Shown: positions 14,261-23,058, counted from the stretch's first letter. The stretch: DNA of 64,000 nt from DASPKM01 sp035628135 (GCA_035628135.1 DASPKM010000013.1:431105-495104); one strand, 5' to 3'. Translations and numbers: made by a program. Notes: generated by a model not told the origin, from the sequence alone.

Positions 14261-16327
14261 CGGTATGGTTACTTCCAACCTGCAACCCATTCCTGCCTGC
14301 GAAACGATGCGCGCGGCGCCATTGTGAAATTTCACCCTGCTATCGATATTGCGAAGTCCGATGCCTTTTGATTTTTTACTGGTATCGAAGCCGATGCCGT
14401 TATCTTCTATCACCAAATGAATGGCGTCAATACTTGTTTCGATGGAAATGTTCAGCTTGTCTGCCCGGGCATGCTTGAGAATATTATTCACCTGTTCCTG
14501 CACAATACGGTACAACATCAACTTGATATTCTCATCAACGATCTTTTCATTGAACTTTGAAAAGGAAGTGGTGACTGACATGGATTTGACAACCTTGATC
14601 TCTTCCGCCAGATCTGTTATCGCATTTACCAGCGTGGTGTCGAGCGAAGGCGGCACCAATTGCTTCGACAGCTGCCTGATCTCGCCAATGGCAAGGTTCA
14701 CGTTGTCGTAGCTTTTTTCGATGGCTTCGAATAAAATTTCTTCGTTGCCGTTGCGCGCCAGCTCCAGATAAAGCTTGGTGGAAGCAAGGATCTGGTTAAC
14801 GTTGTCGTGCAGCTCTTTGCCTAATTCTTCCCTTTCCTTTTCCTGTGCGAGTATGGTGGTCTCGGTTATCAGTTCCTGCTGCATGATCCTGTTGCGTACG
14901 AGCTCCGCTTCTACCTTCAATTTTTCCGTGATGTCGTGCGCAAGTATCAGTCGTGCCTGTTCGCCCTTGTACAGTATGTCATCGGCAATAATATCTACCA
15001 TGATCACGGTGCCATTTTTCTTTTTATGCCGCCATACGCCCGCTGCATAACCGCGGTTTGCTTCGTTTATATAGGCCACGTATTCTTCCACGTCTTCGGC
15101 GGGCCGCAGATCGGTTGATTTCAATTGAAGAAATTCTTCGCGGGAGTAGCCATAATGCCGGATGGCTGCATTGTTAACGTCGAGCAGTTGCAGCGTTTGC
15201 TTCGAGAGGATCCACATTGGCATGGGATTGTTCTGGAACAGCATCCTGTAATTTTCGGCCTTGCTTTCCAATTGCCTTTGCGAGTTCTGCACCTGTATGC
15301 TCATGGCATGGAATGCGGCGGCAAGACTTCCCAACTCATCGCCGCGCTGCATTTGAACGGGCAAAGAATAATCACCAGCAGCTATAGCCGAAGCGGCGCG
15401 TGTAAGATTTTTAATGGGCCTGCTGATGTTTCGGCTAAGCAGCCATGCGGTAAACACACCAGCCAGCAGCAATATAGAACCAGCCACGATAAGCCAATAC
15501 AGGAAGCGGTTAGAAGCTGCCAGCATTTCTTTCTTCGACAATTCCACGCCCACTAACCAGGGACTATTGGCAATGGCGCGTACCATGGCAACTTTGGAGG
15601 CCTTGTCGGCTGAAGTGTATTCTCCCAATACGTTCCTTTTCAACTTTGCCAGCGGTGGCGAAACAATTGAAAACATGTCTGTCCACAGTGTGCCGTCTGC
15701 ATTGCCTACGTACAATTTACCGCCCGTGCCCATCACTTTGGACCATTGCTCCAATGTTCTTGGGTTTGCTGTAGTTTGGCGCCAGCGGATGAGATACCCT
15801 ATTACGGCGTTCTGGTGTACCACCGGGCTCACAACAGGAAAACAAATGATACTGTCTACCGAATATAATTTCCCCAGCCTGCCTGAATCACGCTGAGCAT
15901 TGAACGATAATAGTGTATCGATGTTGACAGGAATATGCAGCATTCCTTTGGTGAGGCGCATCATTTCGGCGCGGGAGGCGTTTCTTATTTCCGCCTGTAC
16001 GTTCGCGGGCTCCCTTCTTATTTCTTCCAGTAATCTCTTTGCTTCGACGGATGAGTCTGTGCCGCCGGAGAGCAGGTATTGTTTCAACGCGGGCCTGTTG
16101 GCTATGTTGTATGTATTGGCGACAGCATTGCGTGCGCTGCCGGCAAACATTACACCCAATTGATCAGACAGGGTGTGCAAGCGTTCGTGCCCCGCCTTCA
16201 GCGCTTCTTTCTTTACGCCTACATGCGATATCCATCCAAACACCAGGATCACACTTAGCAATAATGTACAGATCAGGAGAGTGAGCCGCTGCCGGATCGA
16301 GAAGCGCGTTAGGGAGAAAGGTTTCAT
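14219..16327 (-). CDS. Membrane sensor histidine kinase, HAMP-PAS-HisKA_3 type
   Basis: The protein has 702 residues. A first membrane helix (about residues 12-35) is followed by a periplasmic sensor of about 240 residues, a second helix (WLIVAGSILLLAGVFTAWLL), a HAMP domain (ISRPIKNLTRAASAIAAGDYS), a PAS domain (about 365-475), and a NarX/DesK-type kinase core with H507 in GKELHDNVNQ, and an ATPase domain with DNGIGFD and KGIGLRNIDSR. These kinases usually pair with LuxR-type regulators (family knowledge), but none is adjacent, so it is an orphan here. The ATG at 16327 directly precedes the first membrane helix. Confidence 0.88.
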   Translation of the reverse strand: MKPFSLTRFSIRQRLTLLICTLLLSVILVFGWISHVGVKKEALKAGHERLHTLSDQLGVMFAGSARNAVANTYNIANRPALKQYLLSGGTDSSVEAKRLLEEIRREPANVQAEIRNASRAEMMRLTKGMLHIPVNIDTLLSFNAQRDSGRLGKLYSVDSIICFPVVSPVVHQNAVIGYLIRWRQTTANPRTLEQWSKVMGTGGKLYVGNADGTLWTDMFSIVSPPLAKLKRNVLGEYTSADKASKVAMVRAIANSPWLVGVELSKKEMLAASNRFLYWLIVAGSILLLAGVFTAWLLSRNISRPIKNLTRAASAIAAGDYSLPVQMQRGDELGSLAAAFHAMSIQVQNSQRQLESKAENYRMLFQNNPMPMWILSKQTLQLLDVNNAAIRHYGYSREEFLQLKSTDLRPAEDVEEYVAYINEANRGYAAGVWRHKKKNGTVIMVDIIADDILYKGEQARLILAHDITEKLKVEAELVRNRIMQQELITETTILAQEKEREELGKELHDNVNQILASTKLYLELARNGNEEILFEAIEKSYDNVNLAIGEIRQLSKQLVPPSLDTTLVNAITDLAEEIKVVKSMSVTTSFSKFNEKIVDENIKLMLYRIVQEQVNNILKHARADKLNISIETSIDAIHLVIEDNGIGFDTSKKSKGIGLRNIDSRVKFHNGAARIVSQAGMGCRLEVTIPLRRQAATAMKETV

Positions 16328-16479
16328 AGCATATAGTTTGAAAAGGTGCTTTTCACAATTGGATTGCCAGAATCTCACCGCGATCAAAAACGGCTATTAA
16401 TCGACAATCAAGTTAGTGAAAAGATCGCTATATGCCAATTCGGTTAGGGATATATGACATTTAAATTAACCGGGCATCA

Positions 16480-17250
16480 TTACACTACATCCAACGATCT
16501 TACCTGTTCCTTATATTTTTCAGGCAATACGAGCGATTTGAGGAACCAATCGAGCTTGATGCTCCTTGCCAGTTTATACACCGGTATTATGACGCGCATC
16601 AATGATAGATTTCCCAATGACAGCAGAGCTTTCACTTCTGCGGGCGCCACCAATTTCTGGCCTTCTATAAGGATGGTATAACGGACAGGCCCAAGGTGTT
16701 TTTTATACTGTTTGAAAAGGTCGACCGTATAATTACTATGTTGTAGATCGTGTTGCAAATGTTCTTTGCGCATGGCCAGCCATGCATCGTACGTTTGCGG
16801 TAAACCGGGAATGCCCATGCGGTCGCCCACCCTGAAAAAAACATCGAACACTTCTTGTTTTTCTTCAAGGGTTAATTTTCTTTCGAGCAATTCATAAGAA
16901 GCAATGGAGTAATGAATGAGCATGAACAGTACGTCGCGATAGGCCCAATCCGGTATGCGCGCCCCTCGATTAGCTTCTACGCCGGAGTGGATGGCGCGCA
17001 TGGCGTCGATTGCTTTCAGCGCAGCATTCCTTTCTGAAAAAACTATCCTTCTTGCATAACCGATGGTGGAGAATAATCTTCCCAGGGGGTCTGCGGGAAG
17101 CCGCCCTGTAAAGTACAACCAGTCCACGGCCTTGTTCAAAGCGAACTCGGCAGCAGAGCCGGCGAATATGAAGAGGATGGTATCGCCCTTGCCCCAAATG
17201 GTGCGAACAATAGAATCTTTATGTACGAAGTAATCCATAGGATTGTTCAT
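16480..17250 (-). CDS. DUF2236 / MpaB-type oxygenase-family protein
   Basis: The 256-residue protein matches the DUF2236 family, which includes the MpaB protein and latex clearing protein, haem enzymes of the rubber-oxygenase group. Visible elements are WGKGDTILFIFAGSAAEFALNKAVDWLYFTGRLPADPLGRLFSTIGYARRI, YRDVLFMLIHYSIASYELLE and LGPVRYTILIEGQKLVAP. The haem-ligand histidine would be in HYSIASYE (inference). It overlaps the preceding lipoprotein gene by four bases (ATGA) and is the last gene of the four-gene regulator operon. Confidence 0.78.
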   Translation of the reverse strand: MNNPMDYFVHKDSIVRTIWGKGDTILFIFAGSAAEFALNKAVDWLYFTGRLPADPLGRLFSTIGYARRIVFSERNAALKAIDAMRAIHSGVEANRGARIPDWAYRDVLFMLIHYSIASYELLERKLTLEEKQEVFDVFFRVGDRMGIPGLPQTYDAWLAMRKEHLQHDLQHSNYTVDLFKQYKKHLGPVRYTILIEGQKLVAPAEVKALLSLGNLSLMRVIIPVYKLARSIKLDWFLKSLVLPEKYKEQVRSLDVV

Positions 17251-17738
17251 CTGATATCAAAGACAAAAGTACCGTGTTTACTGAGCTTTCCCCTCGCATT
17301 GTAGCGTAGCAGTGGGATATCGCGCAGCAGGTGTTTCTTTGTATTGTCCTGGAACTGCACATACGCCCTGACTGTGGAAGTGCCAGCCAATGGAAAACTA
17401 TATGCCTTGGTAGTACTGTGCGGTGGCAACAGAATAATTACACAACTTGAATCGCCGTAATTAACGACTTTATTCATGATATGCTGCCCGGCAAACCGGT
17501 TGTCTGCAACCAGCGTGTTTGCCTGGGTAACAAACACCCCCAGCGCATTTGAATCAGGCATCTTCGAATCGGGCCACCATTCCGTACTCAGGAACTCAAA
17601 ATAATCCCTGTTTTTTGGTTCAATGACCAATGCAAGCGTATCATTGGTAAAATTTCGGATATATACCGGGATGCTTATATAGCAGCCGGACAGAAGCACC
17701 ATGCCAGCAATGGCAAGAATAAGAAATGCACGGAACAT
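17247..17738 (-). CDS. Predicted lipoprotein of unknown function
   Basis: The protein has 163 residues. A lipobox, LLSGC (cysteine at residue 19), follows a hydrophobic stretch, so it should be a lipid-anchored envelope protein. The mature part is beta-rich, with FEFLSTEWWPDS and CVIILLPPHSTTKAYSFP. I do not recognise the family. It starts 25 bases after the stop of the NtrY-like kinase and overlaps the DUF2236 gene, which places it in the regulator operon; an envelope sensor or stress role is possible (inference). Confidence 0.72.
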   Translation of the reverse strand: MFRAFLILAIAGMVLLSGCYISIPVYIRNFTNDTLALVIEPKNRDYFEFLSTEWWPDSKMPDSNALGVFVTQANTLVADNRFAGQHIMNKVVNYGDSSCVIILLPPHSTTKAYSFPLAGTSTVRAYVQFQDNTKKHLLRDIPLLRYNARGKLSKHGTFVFDIR

Positions 17739-17763
17739 GGCTTACAGGTATTTTATAGTGATC

Positions 17764-19107
17764 TTAAAACTGCAGGGTAAACGCGCTGCCCTCTCCTTCT
17801 ACAGATTGCACCTGTATATTTCCCTTGTGCAACATCATAATTTGCTTGCACAGGCTAAGCCCTATACCGCTGCCGCTTTTCTTGGTACTAAAGAAAGGAA
17901 TAAAAATTTTATCTACCACTTCGGGCGACATGCCCGCGCCATTATCCGTCACTTTTAACACCACTTTATTGCCGGAAAGCGCGGCGGCGGATAAAACAAT
18001 GCGCGCATCGGGCCTGTCCTTTACAGCCTCCATGGCATTTACCAATAAATTGATCAGCACCTGCTCTATCAGGTCGGGGTCGGCCTGTATGTGCAGATCA
18101 GGATCTTTTAAAATAATCTCCAGCTCAATTTTTTTCTGCACCAGCGTGGGTTGCATCAGCACGTGCATATTCTCGAACAGATCCCGCACATAAATCTTCC
18201 TGCGGTTGGGCGTGCTGATCTTATTCAGGTTGCGATAGGTTTCCGCAAACTTCAGCAAGCCTTCGCTCCTGCGTTTGATGGTGTCGATGCCGAGCTCCAG
18301 GTCTTCGAAGCTGTCGGGCCTTGCGTCCAGTTCGGCGGTGGCGTGTTGCAAACGGTTTCTAAGGGTTTCAGCAAGCGAAGAGATGGGCGCAACCGAGTTC
18401 ATGATCTCGTGCGTCATTACGCTCAACAGTTTCTGCCAGGCCTTGGATTCTGTTTCATCCAGCGCCTCGCTTACATTTTGAAATGCTATCAGTTTATAGA
18501 TGCGCCCACCGGTTTGAAATGCGGTGGCCGTAAGCAGGATCTTGAAAGCATTCTTATCATGCACCAGGTCTACCACTTTGTTTTCGCCGGGACGCAGGGC
18601 CAGCACTTCCTTGTATAAATGCGCGTCGCGCTTTTCCAAGGAATGAATGGTCTTGAGATAAGGGATGCCCAGCATTTTTTTGAACGATTCATTCATCCAA
18701 CCGATCTCACCAGTGGAATGTTCATAAGAAAGGATGCCCGTATCTACCAGCTCCAATATTTTTTGGAGGTACTGGTATTGGGTTTCTTTCTCCTTGCTCA
18801 TGACCTTGAACGTGGTATTGATCTCGTTGAACCCTTTGCGCAGCGGTTGCAACTCCAGCGGGGCGTGCTTTACATCGAAGTAGCGCGAAAAGTCGCGGTA
18901 ATGGATGGATTCCACGAACTGCTCTACTTCATCGGCAGCTTTGCGGTGGAATTTATAAAAATCAACTACCTGGAAGATGATAACGGGCACTATGAACACT
19001 GCGTACATGTACTGTTCGCGCATGATGATGAATGCGCTTAGGCACAGCATGCCGAAGAGCAGCAATACGCGCCACAATATTTGCCATTGATAATTTTTAA
19101 ATGTCAT
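17764..19107 (-). CDS. NtrY-like membrane histidine kinase, partner of the sigma-54 regulator
   Basis: The protein has 447 residues. Two membrane helices lie at about residues 8-45 with almost no periplasmic loop, so the stimulus is sensed in the membrane or cytoplasm. A PAS domain covers about 105-210, the phosphoacceptor is H233 in MTHEIMNSVAP, and the ATPase domain shows NLLVNAMEAV, DNGAGM and GSGIGLSLCKQI. The first 11 bases overlap the response regulator gene, so the two form a coupled pair. Given the divergent efflux genes, it probably senses envelope or toxic-compound stress (inference). Confidence 0.9.
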   Translation of the reverse strand: MTFKNYQWQILWRVLLLFGMLCLSAFIIMREQYMYAVFIVPVIIFQVVDFYKFHRKAADEVEQFVESIHYRDFSRYFDVKHAPLELQPLRKGFNEINTTFKVMSKEKETQYQYLQKILELVDTGILSYEHSTGEIGWMNESFKKMLGIPYLKTIHSLEKRDAHLYKEVLALRPGENKVVDLVHDKNAFKILLTATAFQTGGRIYKLIAFQNVSEALDETESKAWQKLLSVMTHEIMNSVAPISSLAETLRNRLQHATAELDARPDSFEDLELGIDTIKRRSEGLLKFAETYRNLNKISTPNRRKIYVRDLFENMHVLMQPTLVQKKIELEIILKDPDLHIQADPDLIEQVLINLLVNAMEAVKDRPDARIVLSAAALSGNKVVLKVTDNGAGMSPEVVDKIFIPFFSTKKSGSGIGLSLCKQIMMLHKGNIQVQSVEGEGSAFTLQF

Positions 19108-20458
19108 ACTTACTTAAACGCCGGTACAATGCGGTCCTGGTAAGACCGAGCTCTTTGGCCGCCTTTGTTATATTGCCATTGTGCTTTTCAATAACCCGCA
19201 AGATGGTGTTTTTTTCGATGGTGCTTAAATGTAATTCAACCGGCTCGTCGCTATGAGGCTTGGCCGTTTCAATGGGCGAGAAAATGAGGTCGTCGGCATA
19301 TAATATTTCGCTGTCTGCCATTATAATGGCGCGCTCGATGGTGTATTGCAGCTCACGCACATTACCGGGATAATTATAATGTTCCAGCTTTTCCAGCGCG
19401 CCGGCGCTAAAGCTCACTTTCGGCTTAAGGTATTTTGAAGAATAGATATCCGCGAAATGCCTGGCCAGCAATACGATATCCTCCCTGCGTTTGCGCAATG
19501 GCGGTACCATGATCTCCACCGTATTGATGCGGTAAATGAGGTCTTTGCGAAAACGGTTCTCATTGGCCAGTTCCGTCAGGGGCACGTTGGTGGCGCAAAT
19601 AAGCCGGATGTCAATGGCTACCGGTTGATTGGTACCAAGCCTGGTAACCTGGCGGTTCTGCAGCACCGACAATAATTTCGATTGCTGTTGCAGGGAAATA
19701 TTCCCGATCTCATCCAGGAACAGTGTTCCGCCCTGGGCTGCTTCAAAACGGCCCATCCTGTCCTCCCGCGCATCGGTGAAGGCCCCTTTTTTATGACCGA
19801 ACAGTTCACTTTCGAACAGTGATTCGGTGAGCGCGCCCACATCTACCTTTACAAAAGGCTGTTTGGCGCGCAGCGATTTCTGGTGAATGGCTTTGGCAAT
19901 CAAGTCCTTACCTGTACCATTCTCGCCCAGTATCAGGATATTGGCGTCGGTGGGAGCTACTTTTTCCACCTTGAAAAAAATGTCCTGCATGGCCTCGGAC
20001 TCGCCCAATAATTCGGTGCCTATTACAGAGTCGCCCGAAAATTCATACGCGCCTACCGCCTTGCCGGCATTCTTTTTATTGAGCGCTTCGCGAATGGTTA
20101 TCAATAATTTCTCATTATGCCAGGGTTTTACCACGAAGTCTGCGGCGCCTTCCTTCAAAGAGCGGACGGCCAGGTCGATATCGCCGTAGGCCGTGATCAT
20201 AATTACAGCCGCGTCTGAACCGAACTCCTTTATTTTTTTCAACCAGAACAGGCCTTCATTGCCGGTGTTGATGGAGCTGTTGAAGTTCATGTCCAGCAGG
20301 ATGACGTCGAAAGATTGTTTGGAAAGCAGCCACCGGATGTTCTCGGGATTTTTTTCGATCGTTACTTCCCGCGCCTCGGTTTTTAATAATAACTTCACTG
20401 CCGTCAGCACGTCTGTGTCGTCGTCGATGATTAAAACGCTTGCATTCTTCAAGGTCAT
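19097..20458 (-). CDS. Sigma-54-dependent response regulator (NtrC/AtoC family)
   Basis: The protein has 453 residues in three domains. The receiver (about 1-125) has the acidic pocket D12-D14 and phosphoacceptor D56. The AAA+ domain (about 150-380) has Walker A GENGTGKD, Walker B in GGTLFLDEIG and a sigma-54 contact loop GAFTDA at 225-230. The last glycine of the usual GAFTGA is aspartate, as is frequent in Bacteroidota activators (family knowledge). A Fis-type helix-turn-helix ends the protein (GNITKAAKELGLTRTALYRRL). It should activate sigma-54 promoters after phosphorylation by the adjoining kinase. The efflux operon starting divergently 313 bases away is the obvious target (inference). 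Confidence 0.92.
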   Translation of the reverse strand: MTLKNASVLIIDDDTDVLTAVKLLLKTEAREVTIEKNPENIRWLLSKQSFDVILLDMNFNSSINTGNEGLFWLKKIKEFGSDAAVIMITAYGDIDLAVRSLKEGAADFVVKPWHNEKLLITIREALNKKNAGKAVGAYEFSGDSVIGTELLGESEAMQDIFFKVEKVAPTDANILILGENGTGKDLIAKAIHQKSLRAKQPFVKVDVGALTESLFESELFGHKKGAFTDAREDRMGRFEAAQGGTLFLDEIGNISLQQQSKLLSVLQNRQVTRLGTNQPVAIDIRLICATNVPLTELANENRFRKDLIYRINTVEIMVPPLRKRREDIVLLARHFADIYSSKYLKPKVSFSAGALEKLEHYNYPGNVRELQYTIERAIIMADSEILYADDLIFSPIETAKPHSDEPVELHLSTIEKNTILRVIEKHNGNITKAAKELGLTRTALYRRLSKYDI

Positions 20459-20571
20459 AGTTCAAATTCCTTGGCAAAATTCTAACTACAATGATACCAT
20501 TAATGCAAACCGATGACAATTAATTTTTTACAGATAAGAGATGTTAACCGTACGGAAAAACTGTATCGAAA

Positions 20572-20590
20572 GCGGACACTTAGTGTCCGC
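20572..20590. promoter_or_regulatory. 19-base palindrome, candidate activator binding site
   Basis: GCGGACACTTAGTGTCCGC is a perfect inverted repeat with 9-base arms around a single base. It lies about 60-80 bases upstream of the candidate sigma-54 promoter of the efflux operon, a usual distance for an upstream activating sequence of an NtrC-family dimer (family knowledge). Binding by the adjacent regulator is inference. Confidence 0.6.
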
Positions 20591-20650
20591 AAACGAACGT
20601 CTTCGTAGATTGTTAATTTGCTAAGGTCATGGTTTTCAGTAACCTTTTTT

Positions 20651-20667
20651 TTGGCACATTGTTGACG
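20651..20667 (+). promoter_or_regulatory. Candidate sigma-54 promoter of the efflux operon (imperfect -12)
   Basis: TTGGCACATTGTTGACG has a full -24 block (TTGGCAC) but the -12 block reads TTGAC and is one base too close to match TTGC at the standard distance. It is the only GGCAC-type sequence between the palindrome and the HlyD start. The leader from here to the GTG at 20772 would be about 95 bases. Confidence 0.4.
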
Positions 20668-20706
20668 TAGTAATGTCGTCATGATCTAGCAAGTTCTCAT
20701 GTGTTA

Positions 20707-20736
20707 ATCATCCCGACATGGGTCGGGATGATTTTT
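20707..20736 (+). terminator. Terminator-like hairpin in the leader of the efflux operon
   Basis: ATCATCCCGAC (20707-20717) pairs perfectly with GTCGGGATGAT (20722-20732) around a 4-base loop, followed by five T. In form it is an intrinsic terminator for the plus strand. It sits between the candidate promoter and the first gene, so it could attenuate the operon; alternatively the true promoter lies after it. Confidence 0.65.
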
Positions 20737-20771
20737 CAGCAAAAAAAGCCTTACACCTAAAACTTTGAAAA

Positions 20772-22025
20772 GTGGACAGAGTCATTGCAAAAAAGAGATG
20801 GACTACTAAGAGGATCCTCACCATTGCAGGTATTGTCGGCCTGATCGTGCTGATCGGCGGCAGCTATTACTTTACTTCCGGCAAAAGCCGCCTGAATGTT
20901 GATACCGAGCGTATTACTATCAGTGAGATCAAAAAAGGCAATTTCCAGGAATTCATTCCCGTAAACGGGGTAGTGCTGCCGATAACGACCATTTACCTTG
21001 ACGCGATCGAAGGCGGCCGCGTTGAGGAGAAGTTCGTAGAGGACGGCGCCGTGCTGAAGAAAGACCAGCCCATTCTGAGGTTGGCGAACAACGACCTTCA
21101 ACTGAGCCTGGCCAACCAGGAAACAGCCGTGTTCGAGGTATTGACCCAAATGCAAAACACCCGCAACAACGCGGAACAAAATACTATCCGCCAGTTGAAC
21201 CAATTGGCAGATGTTGAAAACGCCCTGATAGAAGCCGAGCGCGTATACAAACTGAACAAGCACCTGTACCAGGAAAAAGCCATCGGCCTGCAGGAATTCA
21301 AAGCTTCTGAAAACAATTATAAATACCAGCTGAACAGGAAGAACCTGACGGACAAAACCTTGTTGCAGGACTCCATTTCCATGAAGCAGCAAATCAGCCA
21401 GATGGGTCAATCGTACCTGCGTATGCAGAACGCATTGCAATTAATGCGGAGGAAGGTGGAAGACCTGATCGTCCGTTCGCCCGTGGATGGCCAGCTGACC
21501 GCATTGGACGCAGAGATCGGACAGTCGAAGAACAGGGGCGAGCGCCTGGGCCAGATAGACGTATTGAGCGGATTTAAAGTGCGCGCCGACATCGATGAAC
21601 ATTACATTTCCCGCATATTCAACGGGCTGGCAGGTGAATTTACTTTCGCCGGCGAAACTTACCCGCTGCGTATCAGGAAAATCTATACTGAGGTTACCAA
21701 TGGCCGTTTCCAGGTGGACATGGAGTTTGTTGACAAGGTGCCCAAGGGCATCCGCAGGGGACAAACACTGCAGATAAGGCTGGCATTAAGCGATGAAACC
21801 CAGGCGATATTGTTGCCCAAGGGCGGATTTTACCAGCAAACCGGCGGCAACTGGATATTTAAAGTGAGCGATAATGGCAGGACCGCTTACAAGGTAGACG
21901 TGCAACTTGGCCGTCAAAATCCCGACTATTATGAAGTACTGAAGGGCCTGGAGCCGGGAGACAAAGTGGTTACGTCGAGCTATGAGAACTATGGGACGAT
22001 GCAGGAACTGGTGCTGAAGAAATAG
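20772..22025 (+). CDS. HlyD/MacA-type periplasmic adaptor (membrane fusion protein)
   Basis: The 417-residue protein starts with GTG at 20772 (an in-frame stop lies six bases upstream). One membrane helix (RILTIAGIVGLIVLIGGSYYF) anchors it in the inner membrane. Then come a barrel-sandwich half (GRVEEKFVEDGAVLKKDQPILRL), a long coiled-coil hairpin (about residues 105-220), the second lipoyl half (VRSPVDGQLTALDAEIGQ), and a beta barrel. The role is to bridge an inner-membrane ABC permease and the outer-membrane channel. It is the first gene of the 41.6 kb train and the only adaptor in it, so all fifteen permeases would have to share it. Confidence 0.9.
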   Translation: MDRVIAKKRWTTKRILTIAGIVGLIVLIGGSYYFTSGKSRLNVDTERITISEIKKGNFQEFIPVNGVVLPITTIYLDAIEGGRVEEKFVEDGAVLKKDQPILRLANNDLQLSLANQETAVFEVLTQMQNTRNNAEQNTIRQLNQLADVENALIEAERVYKLNKHLYQEKAIGLQEFKASENNYKYQLNRKNLTDKTLLQDSISMKQQISQMGQSYLRMQNALQLMRRKVEDLIVRSPVDGQLTALDAEIGQSKNRGERLGQIDVLSGFKVRADIDEHYISRIFNGLAGEFTFAGETYPLRIRKIYTEVTNGRFQVDMEFVDKVPKGIRRGQTLQIRLALSDETQAILLPKGGFYQQTGGNWIFKVSDNGRTAYKVDVQLGRQNPDYYEVLKGLEPGDKVVTSSYENYGTMQELVLKK

Positions 22026-22076
22026 ATGGCCAAAAGCCGTAACAGATCTGTTTGTTCATTCGTTAAAATAAATATT

Positions 22077-22286
22077 ATGAAACTGAAAGCTGCTTTGGTA
22101 CTGACGTTGCTCGTTTGCAGCAGCCTGATCTCCCTCTCGAACAGGTGCGGCAGGCAATGCGACGGCAGGAGAATGACAATACCCGTTGCTACAATAACCA
22201 GCCAACCCATGGCAGATGACAAGGTTGCTACCGAAACCGAGCAAGCCGGCAGCTCAACCTTATTGAGAATGATGATAGCGTTGTAA
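22077..22286 (+). CDS. Possible small exported protein
   Basis: A 69-residue open frame begins with a plausible signal peptide (MKLKAALVLTLLVCSSLISLS) followed by a short cysteine-containing segment (NRCGRQCDG) and a featureless tail. It lies between the adaptor and the first ATPase gene in the same direction, 51 and 38 bases from them. No family was recognised, and it could be non-coding. Confidence 0.38.
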   Translation: MKLKAALVLTLLVCSSLISLSNRCGRQCDGRRMTIPVATITSQPMADDKVATETEQAGSSTLLRMMIAL

Positions 22287-22324
22287 TTAAACCTTATACA
22301 AGAATCCAAATAAACAAAACTCAA

Positions 22325-23002
22325 ATGATCAAGATCACCAACCTCGAAAAGATCTACAGGACCGAAGAAGTGGAAACGGTAGCACTAAATAAACTTTCGT
22401 TGGAAGTTAAGGAAGGGGAATTTGTTGCTGTAATGGGACCGTCCGGATGCGGTAAATCCACGTTGCTGAATATTCTCGGATTATTAGACGATCCTGATGG
22501 CGGCAGCTTTGTATTCAACGGTATCGAAGTAGCAAAATTCAATGAGCGCAAGCGTGCCGACCTTCGCAAACGCAACATCGGCTTCGTGTTCCAAAGCTTC
22601 AACCTGATTGATGAACTGACCGTTTTTGAAAATGTTGAATTGCCGCTGATCTACACCGGGGTTAAAGCCGCCGACCGTAAAAAGAGAGTGGAGCATGTGC
22701 TGGATAAAATGCAGATCATGCACCGCCGCAATCACTACCCCCAACAACTTTCCGGCGGCCAGCAACAGCGTGTGGCCGTAGCCAGGGCCGTTGTTAACCA
22801 ACCTAAGCTGATACTGGCCGACGAGCCTACCGGTAATCTTGATTCGAGCAATGGTAATGAAGTAATGCAATTACTTACCGACCTGAATGAACAAGGTACC
22901 ACTATAGTTATGGTGACGCACTCCGAGCATGATGCCCGTTACAGCCACAGGATCATCCGCATGCTGGACGGACAAACAGTTATGGAGAATATAATGGTGT
23001 AA
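22325..23002 (+). CDS. ABC ATPase 1, MacB/LolD type
   Basis: The 225-residue nucleotide-binding subunit has every catalytic motif: Walker A GPSGCGKST (38-46), signature LSGGQQQ (142-148), Walker B with D166 and E167, D-loop GNLD (D173) and H-loop H199. FVFQSFNLIDELTVFENV is the Q-loop region with the insertion usual in LolD/MacB-type ATPases. It should dimerise and drive the FtsX-type permeases downstream by coupling ATP hydrolysis to movement of their periplasmic domains (family knowledge). It is the first of two ATPases that bracket the permease array. Confidence 0.93.
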   Translation: MIKITNLEKIYRTEEVETVALNKLSLEVKEGEFVAVMGPSGCGKSTLLNILGLLDDPDGGSFVFNGIEVAKFNERKRADLRKRNIGFVFQSFNLIDELTVFENVELPLIYTGVKAADRKKRVEHVLDKMQIMHRRNHYPQQLSGGQQQRVAVARAVVNQPKLILADEPTGNLDSSNGNEVMQLLTDLNEQGTTIVMVTHSEHDARYSHRIIRMLDGQTVMENIMV

Positions 23003-23044
23003 GGGCGTTTCCACCGTTTTGCATTGTTGAGTGTTATGAGTTGT

Positions 23045-23058
23045 CCCGTTGAAACGGG
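23045..23058 (+). repeat. Small hairpin between ATPase 1 and the first permease
   Basis: CCCGTT and AACGGG pair around a 2-base loop and are followed by AAATTTTCC. It lies in a 143-base gap, the longest inside the train, and could act as a weak terminator or an RNA processing site that separates adaptor and ATPase expression from that of the permeases. Confidence 0.4.

Larger units (their letters stand above)
20459..20771. other. 313-base divergent control region of regulator and efflux operons
   Basis: The region holds, from left to right, a perfect 19-base palindrome, an imperfect sigma-54 -24/-12 sequence and a terminator-like hairpin, all upstream of the HlyD gene. The remaining sequence between the regulator start and the palindrome is AT-rich with no feature I can name. 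Confidence 0.7.

Noticed and set aside
20461..20486. Second sigma-54-like sequence (TTGGCAAAATTC) near the regulator start
   Set aside because: There is no GC at the -12 distance on either strand.
20757..21440. Long open frame on the minus strand opposite the HlyD gene (227 codons)
   Set aside because: It lies fully antisense to a clear adaptor gene, shows no recognisable domain, and has skewed V/L/Q-rich composition typical of a shadow frame.
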